Positions 22,211-34,384 of a DNA stretch of 64,000 nucleotides are shown here, piece by piece. Both the position numbers and the translations under genes were made by a program. The stretch is from Amblyomma americanum (lineage: Eukaryota; Arthropoda; Arachnida; Ixodida; Ixodidae). The DNA lies in NCBI RefSeq assembly GCF_052857255.1, contig NC_135498.1:89260257-89324256 (forward strand), in the 5' to 3' direction. Within the stretch, counting starts at the first letter, position 1, and every line of letters starts with the position of its first letter. The notes beneath the pieces were generated by a model. It was not told where the DNA came from. It saw only the letters and a program-made list of their open reading frames with translations, and did no database searches.

Positions 22211-24780
22211 AAACAAGTATGGTGCTTCTACCGGGAGAGGTCAATCAAGGCCACTTTGGGAGAATTATTCGGTAACATGGTGCCCGCATGAGCGTGATGA
22301 ATGGAGGTCTGAATGCGATTTCCCAAGAATAGACTAGCCACAGCTTGGTCGGTAGCCCGCTGGTACTACCAGCGGAGCCGCAGACTCAAAACCCGAATGT
22401 GTGCGGAAGTATTATATTTTCTATGTCATGCACATCCTGGTGTGTATGCTTTTATTGCTGTGCTATAAGAGTGTTTGTGCTAGCGCACATGAGCAATATG
22501 ATTTATTTTGTGTTTATAAACAAGCAATCATTTTGGTGTCTGCAAGTCATGTATTCACGATCCTTGCATGATTTGCATTAAGTCTAAGTACAGAAACTGC
22601 TCAGTTCCGCTAATGATTTTGTGGGCGTATGCAGTTGTTTGGCCTGCCTTTGGTAGCAAGCAGAACATGGCTGACATTAGATGGAATTACTTCCATAGCT
22701 GAAAGGCCGGGACTCATAGGTGGGACGCAATAACAAAATCTGAAATGATCGAAAATTGAGCATCTTGTTACTGTGACGTCGTATCACCGCGTAGCTCTTA
22801 CTGGGGATAGTTCGTCGTCAGTCCAAAACGAAATGAAGCAGCGTTGTGCTGCTGTCGCAAAACAGTAGACTGAAGAATATTCTTACAGAAGAAAGGCCAT
22901 TTTGGCAGGGACAAATAATTTACGAAGTCCGGTGTTTTTCACCCACAACGTACTCATGTACAGTGTGGAGAAAGACAAGAAACGCGAAATTGCAATGCGG
23001 GGAATCTCAAGTTCGCGACACACTACACAAGAAGCTCCGACTGCACAATAGCGGGACAGCCTCATTCTCTTGATATCCCGGTTTGGGACAGCACAAGTTC
23101 TGAGCAACCTATAGCACAGTCCTTTCTTGCGACCATCATTGAGAAATCGATCCCCGGCTTCCGATGCACCATCTGTAGGCCTCAATTCAGTGCCAGCGAA
23201 TAGCGAGAAGGCGGAGGCTCACCGAACTGCTCCGAGCGCAGCCTCTCTCTGTCGACCTGTACCTCCTGGTTTCGCGACCTCAGTCGAGTGGCTGGTCCGC
23301 CCTCGTCGCAGGTGATGGCCCTGGGTGCATCGTTTCGCCTGCACAGGATGGACACACGGAAAGCCGAGGCACGTGATCTATCCCAGCTGCTGCATGACGT
23401 CCTTTCGCTCTGCAGCACAGAGTTGTCAGTGGGCTCATTTTTTCAGAAGATGTCCGTTTTTCCGAACTCATAGCTGTACGAGGCTAGCCTTGAACATGTT
23501 ATGACTACGTCTTATTATGAGAAAGATGCAAACCTGAATGCGATAAACGAATGACAGAAATTATGACTGGCTTATTGTAATCTAGCGTCGGCATTGTTGG
23601 TAGCCGCCTGAAGCTATACTAGTGTCCTGTCTGAGAATTATTCTTGAGGAAGCATATTTGGGAACCTAACATGTCTTGGCCAGATCAATTCCATGGATAC
23701 CAAGAAAATATTAATGAAAACTAGACGCAATGAAGGATCCTTTGTTGAGGGCCTCGTCTTGGCTGGTTTTCTTGTGATACAGTGCAAGCACGACACGTTA
23801 AAAATGGACAGCTCCATTGGAGAGGTAAGAAATACTTGCCATGTCTCAGGTCAATTTCATCAAAATCGGTCCATTTCAAACTGAACTGAATAAGAGTGGA
23901 TTGTTATTGTATCAGGGTAAACTCCGAATTATTATAAGAGAAAATACTCTGCATTCACTTCCCTATCTTCCTCGACAGCATTTGTAATCTAGCTAACCGG
24001 ATCACATTTGAAAATTTATAACTCAGAAACTGCCGAAATATTGCGACATGTTTCACAGTGCACGCTAAGACAGGCTGTGTAGTTTTTCCGCTTAAAGCTA
24101 TAGAAAAGTCAAAGCGTGCATTCTTTTATATTCAAAATGTGGAATTTAGCTGAGTCATTCGCCATCTAGCTCATTTTTTAACATTAAGCACATTTACTAG
24201 ACAAAAATAAAGTCTAAACGTATTATATTTTTCTGTTTTCTAGGTAGGTGTTTCAGGTGCGGAAAAATTGGACTATAAATTGTGAACATTTTTTATAATT
24301 GCCGTGTTTGAAACTCGTTTAGAGAATGCATCCTTCAATAAACACAGTGGTTCATTCGCTAGCTAGGGAACGTCAAAAAGAAACTATGAATTTCGAGCTA
24401 CGAAACATTTCCTTGTCTAGCGCCGAAATTAAGTTTTTCAAAAGCCGCATGACAAGTCCTTGTAACAAGCCGGATTTGATAATTTTTTGGAAGGATAGGT
24501 AACTTTTTTGCATTATTGGGGGCGTAATTGCGAATAACAAGTGAATGAGCGTAATTGTTTTCACACGCCACTGACGGCTGAACGTTAAACTGATGCACCT
24601 CTTTCGCGATCTTCGACTGTGTTGAATTGGTTTCAAGAGTGTATATTCATGCGACGTCGATGATCCTTTCGTACCGCTTCCCGCGGTGAATGGCCAAGTG
24701 TTATCAACACCGGGCAAACAGACGACGAATGTAGAACGAGCCGTGTGGCGCGGGTTGCGTATACTGACTGGGTAGGTAAA
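22211..24780. other. No gene recognised
   Basis: AT-rich DNA with one GC-richer patch at 23,110-23,480. That patch has overlapping open frames on both strands (62-78 codons) but no recognisable domain. It could be an exon of a gene with long introns, but I cannot support splice sites. Confidence 0.5.
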
Positions 24781-24784
24781 GATC

Positions 24785-24895
24785 GCGCGCTTGTGCCTGT
24801 GTGTGTAGAAGGAGCGCTGCGGTGTGTATGTGCGGGGGGTGGGGGGTGCGCTGGCTGGGCGGATGTGTGCGCGCGCAGGTTGTGTGTAGCTTGTT
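24785..24895. repeat. GT/GC-rich low-complexity tract
   Basis: Runs such as 'tgtgcctgtgtgtgtag', 'gcggggggtggggggtgcg' and 'gtgtgcgcgcgcaggttgtg'. This tract opens the artificial 190-codon minus-strand frame at 24,373-24,945. Confidence 0.8.
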
Positions 24896-25879
24896 ACAAC
24901 CCTGCTGGCGGTACGACGTTTGACCATCCGATGACCCCATACCAAAAGGATGCCTGGCTGTGAAAATACCCGCGGAGATTACCCACGTTTGTCAAGGGGA
25001 AAGGGGGGTGAAGATGGCCTTCCCTTACACTGGTTCCCAGCAAGGACACCTGGGGCAGCAACCGACGATGGACCGACGACAAGAGAATAAAGGAACGGTG
25101 CCTTCAAGCAATTAGCCGTATCCGTCAGAAGCCTGCCCGAGACAGGAGAGACCTTGCTGTAGTTGTGGCCCGCGGCGCCGCACGAATCACATATGTGTCG
25201 GTTGCAATACTGTTGCACCTCTGTGCGAAATAGAAGCGGATTTGCGACTCATCTTCGCCAGTTCCCACGAATGGACTCTGCAACAAGTGCCTCCGCTTCC
25301 TACATGCTGTGCAACTATTCCTTTCTTGGAGAAATTCGCCACCACCGTATGAAAAGGCGGAACTTTAGGGGATCTAAGGAGCGTTCTGAGTAAGAACAGA
25401 CGGTCTGGGAACTGACGAGAAGGCTCATCCAGTCGCTCGACGCATGAACTCTTGAATTTTGACTGGTTGCTTTTCTTCATAATGTAAATATGTTTCTTCG
25501 AAGTATCATTAAACCCGCTTGTTATTATTTTCGCAAACTCCAAGTTCCATCTTTCATCAGCCCGAAGGCTCGGACACGCTACTCAGCGGAGCCCGGGATC
25601 GAGGTAGACCCTGCGTCCATGACAAGCCTCATTTTAGCGTGAAAGCACTCACAACATGTCCAGGGTCGAGCAGGAATCATACTTGCATATCTTCCTTGTG
25701 CACCGCTCTTTGCCGAAGCAATAGTGACGACTATGTTGAGCACAACTCTTTCTTGTGCATCGCACGTTGCTATAGCAACTCTGACGCCAATATTAAGCCA
25801 CGTATAGGTAGCGCGTGTATCTTGCTTGTGCATTGCACGTTGCTCTAGCAAATGTGATGCAAAGAGGCAAGAATTTGGC

Positions 25880-26045
25880 CCGGGCCTCCCCCCACAGCTA
25901 CCGATTTTGACCAGAGTCGATATCGAACCAAATTGACCGTGCTGGAAACGATAGATGGCGACCTCCGAAATTGGCTCGGGTGATCTCCAGAAATTTAGCC
26001 CAAAGCCATCCCAGAAAATGTAGTTCATGGCTTTGAGATTTGGCC
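25880..26045. repeat. Possible relative of the degenerate ~105-bp tandem repeat at 38.2 kb
   Basis: Phrases such as 'gcgacctccgaaattggctc' and 'agaaatttagcccaaagcca' resemble 'ggtattctccaaattttgcc' and 'aaggccaccccaaaaatttt' at 38,490-38,510. The match is short and degenerate. Confidence 0.35.
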
Positions 26046-26639
26046 ATCACATTGCTAGGGCGCCGCTTGTGGCGTCACCATTTACGTTGCCGCGCTTTCG
26101 CACGTCATAGATCGGTTTAGGCGGAGTTAACCCCGGCTAATTTTTTATTTTAGTGCAAAGCACTGTGATGTAGCTTTGTACGCAGACAAAGAGAACACAT
26201 TAAACGCATCTAAAAAGCTGCTCTTTATGGTGGTGCAAGCAAAAATTCAAAATGGGCCAACTGGGTTTTCGTCCAGCGCAGCGGTTACGGGAACAAGCCA
26301 TCCCGGCCACGTACATTTGAATGGTTGTTGTAGGCCCGTCGCTTTCTCGGTGGGGGCGTACAAGCAGTTGTGGTCGGGCCGCTGGCATTCTGGTGCAGCC
26401 ACTCGGCCCCGAGCCTGGCCACACATCTCTTGCCGCGGGAGCTGCAGTGAGCCAACACACGCAGCTTTGTAGCGATGGCAGTAAGGTGTTAGTTCATGTA
26501 GTTTTCATCAAAAAATGGCTGTTAATGGTTTGCCAAGTGTAAAAGCGCGAAAAGAAACTACAGAAACCAATAACGGAAACTACTCGCTGGAATTTTAGCG
26601 AGTGTGCTCCGGTACAGGATTCTACCACGGCGTAAACGG

Positions 26640-26860
26640 CCTTTTCGACGACTTAAGCCCCAACTCGATGGACACATGCTACGCGTACCGGCGGAGCGCC
26701 TACGCGTACGGGCGTACGCTGGATCCTGTCTGCGCATGCGCAAAGCGCGACGCGCGTGCTGGCGCGAGCATGGCGCAGATATTTGTACATGTCAGACATC
26801 CGCGCATGAGCGCGCGCGGAAGCGCGCGCGTTCGAAGCGCCATCCGGTTTACAACAATGG
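26640..26860. other. CpG-rich patch
   Basis: Dense CpG sequence ('gcgcgcgcggaagcgcgcgc', 'tgcgcatgcgcaaagcgcga') in AT-rich surroundings. It could be an unmethylated regulatory patch, but no TATA box or initiator is clear and no gene follows. Open frames on both strands here are a composition effect. Confidence 0.4.
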
Positions 26861-27244
26861 GAGGACCGCGAGGTTATCGGGGACTCTTTTCTTCATGGCT
26901 TGAAGCCCTTTCACGTTCCTGGAACTTTTCTTCGCGGTGTAAGTTGTCCTTTCAGCGCCCCCCAAATTCCCTCTCTTCACGCTCGAAATTCCTTCCTTCG
27001 GCTTGAGAGGGGGAACGAGCCAGCTCTTGGAGCATGGAGGTGGATGCCTTTTTTCGATGATCGTCACGGCGCGGCGCTGGGGGCGCAGGTGAGCCGCCCC
27101 TTGGATGCGTCCAACGAGTTGGGTATTTACATATGTTTTCGAGTGGTATTACAGACATTGCGCGACCCAACAAACCTTGTTCGCGATTTTAAACCACCAC
27201 CAAAAAGTATTGTTACAAAATTAAGCTGATATTTTTAGGAAAGC

Positions 27245-27420
27245 CTACCTGCTGAGTCCAAGGCCGCTGGATCGAATCCTGTTTGTTGCAGTGGAATTTC
27301 GATTTACTTGAACTGCTAAACGCTGGTGTGCTGCACAATGCCAGTGCACGTTAAAGAACCCCATGGGCTCGAAATTGATTCGAAAACTAGAATACCGCCA
27401 ACTTTAATAGCCCACGTGTA
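27245..27420 (+). mobile_element. Degraded tRNA-derived SINE fragment
   Basis: Has a B-box-like 'ggatcgaatcctg', then 'cagtggaatttcgat' and the family signature 'caatgccagtgcacgttaaa' followed by 'gaaccccatggg'. The A-box is eroded and the 3' part fades near 'gcccacgtgtaattttg'. Confidence 0.7.
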
Positions 27421-30405
27421 ATTTTGTAACATTAAACCGATTTAAATGCTTTTATTCATTTTTTGCTCATAAATCTTTTTTTTTTGACCAGACGCTGGAG
27501 CCTCTGCGACTCCATGACAGACAGCTGGCGCAGCAGAAGCAAAATTAATAGTTCTGTGACGAATTTGTGCCTGAAGCTGGCCCTTTACGTGGTTTTACTG
27601 ACTTCCAGTCAGCCTAACAGTGCTTATTAGGATTTTCAGTTCTAAGAGCAAAACGACCATGCTCCACAACCAGGCATTCAAGAGAGCATGGCTTAAGTCC
27701 TGCGAATAAAATGACGAAATTTGAACAGTCAGCTTGAGGGCCGCATTCAAGGCGTCCTTTTCATCTGTCCACAACGCTGGTTAGCGGTCATGCGCTGACC
27801 GTAGAGGGCGATAAGGACCATAGACTCGTTTGATATCATCACTGCTCCTTTTTTTAGGCATCGCAAAACCACATAAAACACCGTTCTAAGTCATATAGAG
27901 TCGCAATGAAGCCGATGTCGAAACGTGGGCCAGTTGTGGCTAGTCCGAAAAACAGGAAACGCGTCCTGTTCGTTTTGCAAGCTTTCAAATCTGCCTGGAC
28001 TTCTTAATGAACGCCTGAGTATTAATTTCTTCCATTGGTCTTAAGGGTTGCTTGTTTCACAATATCACGCAGAGACAATTTTACGAATTAAATTCAAAAA
28101 TGCTTTTACCAAAACAAATTATTATGAACCAAAATGAAACGCATTATGTAAGCCACAAGTTTTTTTTAGTAAATTCAGTTTAAATGTAGGCAGCTTCTAA
28201 AGTAAAAATCAAGAGAGTCTTGTCCATATGAGCCCCCTTGTCCGGAAATACTGCCCGGAGTCCGGTGTTCTCTCGAGCCTCCGTGAACCATCTGCCACGG
28301 TTGGCTGGTGACAAAGTCGAGGACGGAAAATTCCCCTCTCCTCTTGTAGAGAATAAGAGCCTGGTATGCAAAGCGTTACCGGGAGGAGTATATTATTTTT
28401 TATTTCTTTCCGTTGATTGTCTCTCAATTTTTCCACTTAGGTTCCCCTAGATATTTATGCGCTGATTTTCTATTTTTGCAGGTGCATTTTTTCTGAGTTC
28501 TATTGTTTGACTTTTCAAGGCAAGAGAAACAGGAAACCTTCACTCTTACAACCTTTTGAAGAGTAGTAAAATTTCATAAGTACTCCAAGTTTACATACGA
28601 TACCCCCTTAAATCACTTGCGTCGCGGAGTAACTGTTGCACAAAGTACATTATTTTTACGTTTGAACAATTCCAGTTGCTGTTACAAGAAAACACATTGC
28701 TCAGTGCAGTTAAATTTAATCTGGATCCTAATTGACTTTCCTTCATTTTTATTTAGTACTTGATGCAGCTAACCCAATTCTATTTGTCGAAGCAAGATCA
28801 CAACTGCCAAGAAAAAAAATTTCAGGGCGGAGCCATGTTTTTTCACACAACGGCTGAGATTAATTTTAAAACAAGTATATTCGAAACATAAAAGTTTCTA
28901 GGCGGCTGAGCCAAATTTTTCCGCAAAGTTGTAGAAAATTTCTTTTAAAACAAATTAAGTAGAAACAACGCTAGAAACCCCGACGCATAAGGACTTTATG
29001 CATCCATGCTCTTCTCGCTGATGTACAAGTACGCCATAAAACAAGTCACCCTTTGACATTACTTGTGATAGTTAGAGGCCTTCAATGGCAATTAGAAAAA
29101 GCGATCGAGTAATATTTTTACGATTTCCCTGGCAGCGCAGTTTTCGCTATACAAAACTGACCCCCCGTCCTCTTCACAGCTTTCTTCCCTTGTCGTGGTT
29201 CCTAGCATGCCCAAAGCTGGGCGTCTCTCCACCGGCCACACCCTGCGAAACGTCATGGTGTGGGCATAATCGTATGCCTTGCTTAATTGTTTTCTTTATT
29301 CCTCAAGGTAGCTCCATCGAGTAAGGGTTCACGTTATTGGCCAGGCTTCCAACCTTGTTCAGCATCGTTTAATAAGCTCATTATTTGGTAATCTACTTCG
29401 CTGGAGCTTCTGCGTAACGTTCTTATGATTTCCGAGAGCATGCGACTAAAAGTTGTTGCGAGATATATACGGCAGCCTCATCTAAGAACAGCGTGCGGGG
29501 TTAAGACAGTCGAACCAGAAGAGCAAGCCAACTCGCGGGCTTAATTCTGTGTTCTCTGTTTTATGTAGATGCGGAAATTTAGCTTAGATCTTCTTGGCAA
29601 CACAACGCAAGCAGTTTACGTACGATGTTCATAAAGTGCTGCATAGCCCTGGTAACTCGTGAAAAATAAGGGCGCGGCGCTGGAATTTCAAACAGCGAAG
29701 TGAGATCCTAGAAACGAGAAGCCTCCTGTGCTCACCACGGCAGAGACTCGGCTGTGCAGAGACTGTGCGCGATGTTGTGCTCCCGGACGGAATCGCTTCT
29801 ATGCCTGTTGTCTTGGGAGGGATCCGCCGTCTCCTCTTCAGCGTCGCGGCTGCATAAAAATTGCACACGCAATGCTCTGGCGCATAACTACTTCCCAGTG
29901 CGTGTTATAGAGTTCAAGAGCGACGACCACCGGTTCCAGCACCTTCACTGCTCGAAATATTTCCCATCAGCCCGCTTGTTGACGTGGCAGAGTTTTTTAA
30001 AGACGCCTACGTACAAGACAATGACTCTACGCGCTTCTTCAAAGAAAACATAGCCGAGGTTTGAATGATGCAGCACGGACGCTGCCAGACATGGCAAAAC
30101 TCCATTGTAACCAACTAACCAGTAGCAAGGGGCCCGGAGATGCTTTTCCAAGGCGCTGTTTTTATTTTGTCTCCGGGGCTTTCACTATCCTGTCATAGCC
30201 AGGACAGCAGAGAGCGCCCAACATCAGAGACAGTGGTCAAATATTGGCTTCAGACTGGTGCGTCTTGTTCGCCTTCGCCTTCGTGACCGTGGCCTGGGAC
30301 CGTTTCCCAAGTTGCGTCCCAATAGGCGAACTGGAGGCGAAACGTGGGCTCGCTTGGAGCGTATGACGCGGTACCTTTAATGGATTAATGCCGATACACG
30401 CGAAA
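27421..30405. other. No gene recognised
   Basis: Mostly AT-rich, with many stops in all frames. The largest open frames (for example 28,209-28,436 minus, 29,085-29,324 plus, 29,754-30,053 plus) have no domain. No repeat boundary was identified. Confidence 0.5.
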
Positions 30406-30409
30406 TTGG

Positions 30410-30505
30410 CCTCGCAGCCCCACTGGTTGCAGCACCTGCAATCGCAGGGCAGGCGCGCATCACTCAACCGCTGCACCACAGTGCTAAAAGTGGCATAAGC
30501 ACTCC
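30410..30505 (-). mobile_element. Second SINE-like family, minus-strand head fragment
   Basis: Reverse-strand sequence contains 'gtggtgcagcggttgagtga', 'cctgccctgcgattgcaggt' and 'gtggggctgcgag', the head of the 18,513 element. It lies head-to-head with the plus member at 30,515. Confidence 0.7.
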
Positions 30506-30514
30506 ATTCATAGA

Positions 30515-30740
30515 GGCCTGGGAGACCTCATGCCACTCCCACTGCAATGCTGCAGTAGTTAGGTGGTGCGCCACTTAATGGCAGGTGTTTCCACCAGTAG
30601 CGCTGCGAGGCTTAGGTTGCTCTTCCGGAGAAACCACTCGCGACCAGTTACTAATTTAACTTACGGTGGGCACGTTGTGATATTACAAGGTCACGTGACC
30701 TAGGAGGCCCATTCTTCAACCTAGGTTGATTCTCGGAGGA
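30515..30740 (+). mobile_element. Second SINE-like family, plus-strand member
   Basis: Same order as the 18,513 element: 'gggagacctcatgccactcc', 'gcaatgctgcagtagttagg', 'ggtgcgccact', 'aatggcaggtgtttccacca', 'aaggtcacgtgacctaggag'. Several small deletions. With the fragment at 30,410 it forms an inverted pair centred near 30,510. Confidence 0.7.
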
Positions 30741-30876
30741 TATTAACGCCATAGCGTTAAGGGCCCCGATTCGTAGAAAAGGCGCCGCCGTCGCCATTTG
30801 CCCAGAGCAAATACATAAATCGCAGGCGCTAGCGCTTCGGCCTTATCGCGAATCATCCCGCGCCATTACCGTTAGC

Positions 30877-31260
30877 TCTGGCTTTGCACAATTCGTCTTG
30901 ACTTTCTATGGTTTTGCTGGACTTAAACTGTCTTATCCTGGTTAATGTATTATAAGATAATGCTTTTCTTGATATTGCATTATTTTCAATTTCACTGCAG
31001 TAGAAAGCCATTCTCTGCATTCGTATATCCCTGGAATTTCTCACACCACTACTGGCGCAGTGGTGCGGCGGTCAAGCGATGCACCTCTGCACTGCGATGG
31101 CTGGTGCTGCTGTTGGTGAGGCTTGAGATCCATCTCGCTCTTCCCGAGGAACCTGTCGCGAAAGATCACTAACTGAACTGCCTCTCGTCACGGTGGGCAG
31201 CTTGCTGACAATCCGGCGGGAAGGTTGGGAAGACGTCACAGTGTCACGTGAGCTAGGTTG
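30877..31260 (+). mobile_element. Second SINE-like family, left arm of a ~0.9-kb foldback
   Basis: Starts 'tctggctttgcacaattcgt', then 'cttgactttctatgg' and 'tcctggttaatgt', then the family core 'actggcgcagtggtgcggcg' followed by 'ctggtgctgctgttggtgag', and ends near 'gtgtcacgtgagctaggttg'. The reverse-complement arm at 31,371-31,760 matches both the upstream part and the core, so the repeated unit here is longer (~385 bp) than at 18,513. Confidence 0.7.
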
Positions 31261-31370
31261 CCCCCATCTGAAGTGAACGATTCTTATGGTTGCCATTTCA
31301 GTGCCCTCTAGCGCTAGCACTCCGCCTAGAAGCGGTTGTCTTGTCTGAGGTGTCTGAGGCCTGCTTCTAG

Positions 31371-31760
31371 CACGTCGACCACCTTGGTCACGTGACGTTG
31401 TGACGTCATCACAAAGGATTGTGAGCAAACTGGTCACCATGAACGTTAAATTAGTGATTAGTCCGCGAGAGTTTCCACAAGAACAACTTGGGTCTCACAA
31501 GCCCCACCGATGGCAGCACCTGCCATCGCATGCAGTGGCGCGTAGCTTCACCGCTGCAGCTCTGCGCCAGGAGCTGAATCAGGTCTCCCAGAGTTCTGTG
31601 AATTTAGAGAATGACTAATTCTTTCACAGTACAAGTTTAATGTGATGCATTAGCATGGAAACTTACATTATATGACACATCAACCAGAGTAAGCCAGTTC
31701 AGGTCAAGCAGAAGCATACAAAGTCAAGATGAACCATGACAAACCAGGGCTAATGTTGCT
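31371..31760 (-). mobile_element. Second SINE-like family, right arm of the foldback
   Basis: Read on the minus strand: 'ccctggtttgtcatggttca', 'cttgactttgtatgc', 'ctctggttgatgt', then 'ctgggagacctgattcagct', 'gcagcggtgaagctacgcgc', 'gatggcaggtgctgccatcg', 'gtggggcttgtgagaccc' and 'gtcacgtgaccaaggtgg'. It is tail-to-tail with 30,877-31,260 across a ~110-bp centre, which itself holds a short inverted pair ('ctagaagcgg' and 'ctgcttctag'). Confidence 0.7.
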
Positions 31761-32570
31761 TGCGCACGATTATTCGTGGTTAACCCGAAACTGAACCACC
31801 TGTGACTTTTTTTCTTGCACGTCTACGCGTTACCCAAACGCTGAGTGTCAATTCCCTACCATGCCTGCAAGAAATGTGGTTCAGAAAGTCAGGCGCTCGA
31901 ATACGCAGCCACACTTCTCACCAGGGACAGATATGAACCTAAAGATGTCATTCTGTTATTTGGAGAGTAGTACAAAATATTCATTTTTAGCACATCGTAC
32001 AATGCAAGGCGTAGCGAGCAATGATTCTTAGCAAGGTGGTTAAGAGGCTCCTTTATTTCCATGCTAACCCTACAGTGGTTGACTTTGCCCACTACGTGCG
32101 GCACCGCTTTCCTATGCCGCATTTCTAGCGAATACAGAGAATAGAAAGAAGATACGATTGTACTTAACTACTCGACGTGTGAATAAAAAAAAAACACACC
32201 AACGCCACGAACAGGCTTTGAATTGACGGTGGAATTTTGTATAAGCATTTTTTTGCGCTGCTGTCAATTCTTTGAAAACTCTCTCAGCTGAAATCTGACT
32301 TCGTTCCAGAAAACAAGGCTTAGTACGACACAGGCTTAGATCGTCCTTTCGGTCCCTCGTGTTCCTTTCGTGCTATTTAACAATTTTATGCAACTCGCCC
32401 AACTTTCGGCTTAGCCTATAAAGGCTTAGAACTTGGAAATTCATCAGCCTTACTAGGTATAATTTGTAAATGCTTTCCTTTACACTCTGATCGTCTGACA
32501 TACGCGGGGCTGGTAGACACCATGGTTCTCGTTCGACTGGCATCCAATAGTTTTTTTTTTCTATGAAGTA
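31761..32570. other. No gene recognised
   Basis: AT-rich DNA without recognised repeats or domains. Confidence 0.5.
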
Positions 32571-32574
32571 TAAC

Positions 32575-32900
32575 TATCGTGGCAGTCTTCCCCCACGTTC
32601 AGGGTGCTAGTGCAGCCGAAGGTAATTAAATATTCATTTAAAGTAGGCGAGTTGGACCTAACATATTGATAAAATACATTGCAATCAACGCTGTCTCAAA
32701 ATGCCACTGTTGTTGCACTTACTCAGGCGCAAGAAAGCGGCCGCTTGATCCGCGTCCCAGGCTGCCACATCCAAACGACCGATGCTGCCAAAGGAAAAGC
32801 AGAAATAAGAAATCCAGTCTTCAAGCATCACGCCAAAGGTGCCAAAAATATCTGAACATTCTCGCAGCTGTCATGCATTATACCCTGTGGCAACTTTCTG
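32575..32900 (+). repeat. Third, diverged copy of copy-1 positions ~650-1,030
   Basis: Matches the big duplication in order: 'cagccgaaggtaattaaata' against 'tagccgaaggtaaataaata', 'ttggacctaacat' against 'cccacctaacat', then the dispersed-repeat core 'caggctgccacatccaaacg' and 'accgatgctgccaaaggaaa', and 'gtcatgcatta' near the end. It is clearly more diverged than the two big copies, so an older duplication preceded the large one. Confidence 0.65.
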
Positions 32901-33717
32901 TTTCCTTCGTTCTAGTTTATCGAAACGGGTGCTTTTGTAGTGTTCGCGGTCAATGAATGACAGTACGTTCTGCAAGAATTCCTTGAAATAAGGCGGACAA
33001 TGCAACCATTCTATCACATCACGGTATCTCTAACTACCCTCTTCGCCATAATACATGCCGCCCGGCTTTGTTCGTCAACCCGATCGGGGCTCTTAAGTAA
33101 AAGGGGTGTGAAATGTCCCACAGCTACATATACGGGCTATAAGGAACGCCGTAGCGTAGCCTCGACATCACAATAAGAATAAGAACGACTGTACTAAACG
33201 TTAAAACAAAAGGTGAAGTTCGGATCTACACATCGTAGAAAACTTCACGCTCAACAGAAAAAAAGTTACAGGTGATAAGGTTTGACCTACCAAATCTGCG
33301 TTATCAGTTGTGGTTGCACACTTCGCCTTAACGTTTATCGCGGTCCCGTGGTGTCTTTAAATTGCTTTCACCGCCGATTATTCCTTCCGTGTGGAGGCCC
33401 GCTACTTAGGGAGTCAGGTGGGCACGCGGCGTTTCGGGAGAGTGGATAAGAGGTGAACAGCTGGGTGGAGTGTGTTTGAACCCCCCAGCTAGGGTGATAG
33501 AGAGGTGGAGACAGCGCGCATGCGGAATACATAGCTCGGCGAAAGGTGCACGCACCGCCGGCTTGGGGGAAATGACACCCAAACTCATAAAGCTGGAAAA
33601 CACTCCAGTCAAGACACGACATTTCAAAGCTGCGCTTTTCACACATCAGTTGAAATTTTCTCCCTCACTTCGTTCACATCCTTAATACGCCAAGGTTCTC
33701 TAACCCAGAGTGTTGAG

Positions 33718-33731
33718 TGGGGCTAGCTGGT
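33718..33731. repeat. Target-site duplication, left copy, of the SINE at 33,732-33,990
   Basis: 'tggggctagctggt' here and 'tggggctagttggt' at 33,991-34,004 differ at one base. They flank the SINE exactly. Confidence 0.85.
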
Positions 33732-33990
33732 GATGGTGATGACGAATTTTTATGGCGCAAGGGCATCTGAGGCCAAAGAGCGCCATAGCTCAAGGTATTT
33801 TTGATTTCTCAAGGTGGGGTCAAAGACCCATTTCCCAAGCATTTCACCCTAAATAAGCCGAGCACCATACCAGGGGAAAGATTGCGCCCATTGTATCACA
33901 CGTGTGGGTACCCGGCTGCACTGGGGATCGAACCCCGCACCTCCTGCATGCGAGGCAGATGCTCAACCACTCGGCCACCGCTGCGGTCTC
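33732..33990 (-). mobile_element. tRNA-derived SINE of another subfamily, complete, minus strand
   Basis: On the minus strand the head reads 'gcagcggtggccgagtggtt' (A-box), 'gcatctgcctcgcatgcagg' and 'ggggttcgatccccag' (B-box). The body includes 'tttgaccccaccttgag' and 'ctcaaggt' / 'ccatagctc' sequences. It ends 'cgccataaaaattcgtcatc' followed by 'accatcacca', a short ATC-type tail. Matching 14-bp target duplications lie on both sides. Its body differs from the Ruka-like elements. The acceptor stem does not pair, so it is not a tRNA gene. Confidence 0.88.
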
Positions 33991-34084
33991 TGGGGCTAGT
34001 TGGTTCACGGCTGTCGAGGAACTACGTTGAGCGCTTGCGTTCGTTCTTTTTCTGGTTGCGCTGCCGCCGTATCTTGTAGGCCAA

Positions 34085-34180
34085 GATCCACGTTCGGTGA
34101 GAGCAGTGACCGGCAACAGCCATTTTCCCGCCAAACGAACACGCAGAATTTTGTCCATTCATTCGTCTCGGCGCTGAAAG
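34085..34180 (+). repeat. Diverged paralogue of 11,930-12,025 and 50,905-51,000
   Basis: Contains 'agcagtgaccggcaacagcc' and 'attttcccgccaaacgaaca' plus 'cgcag', against 'agcagtgac' ... 'ggcgacagccattttcttgc' ... 'aacgcag' in copy 1. About 600 bp further on, 'ctttaccgcaggcc' (34,730) also parallels 'tttttaccgcaggccc' (12,144). The spacer therefore holds at least two pieces of an old third copy. Confidence 0.6.
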
Positions 34181-34384
34181 GTCTCCACATAGAATCATGT
34201 CCATCATTTTTGCGAAACAATTTTAATTATCGCAAAACTGTGAGCTACTGGTACGGAAATGTTGAAGGTAACGGTCCATTTTTCAGATATGTAGCAAAAT
34301 TGTTCTTTTATTGTATTTCCATCGCTCGCATCGAGCAGTTAAGGTTCCATCGAAAACCATATGGGAACTATCTTGTTTCTTTGA

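Noticed and set aside
24373..24945. 190-codon minus-strand open frame, the longest outside LINEs
   Set aside because: It crosses a GT/GC-rich low-complexity tract, has no domain, no regular composition and no conserved counterpart. Chance plus low complexity explains it.
24979..25218. Minus-strand 'CDSCGAAGH' stretch resembling a retroviral-type zinc knuckle
   Set aside because: The final cysteine is absent and no neighbouring protease, reverse transcriptase or LTR is seen. The match is too short to call a gag remnant.
25579..26028. 149-codon minus-strand open frame
   Set aside because: No recognisable domain, and it overlaps a possible degenerate tandem-repeat relative.
26602..27006. 134-codon plus-strand frame in the CpG-rich patch
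   Set aside because: Open frames occur on both strands there because GC-rich DNA has few stops. There is no domain or splice support.
33915..33990. Possible functional tRNA gene on the minus strand
   Set aside because: A and B boxes are present but the acceptor stem does not pair, and the sequence continues into a SINE body flanked by target-site duplications.
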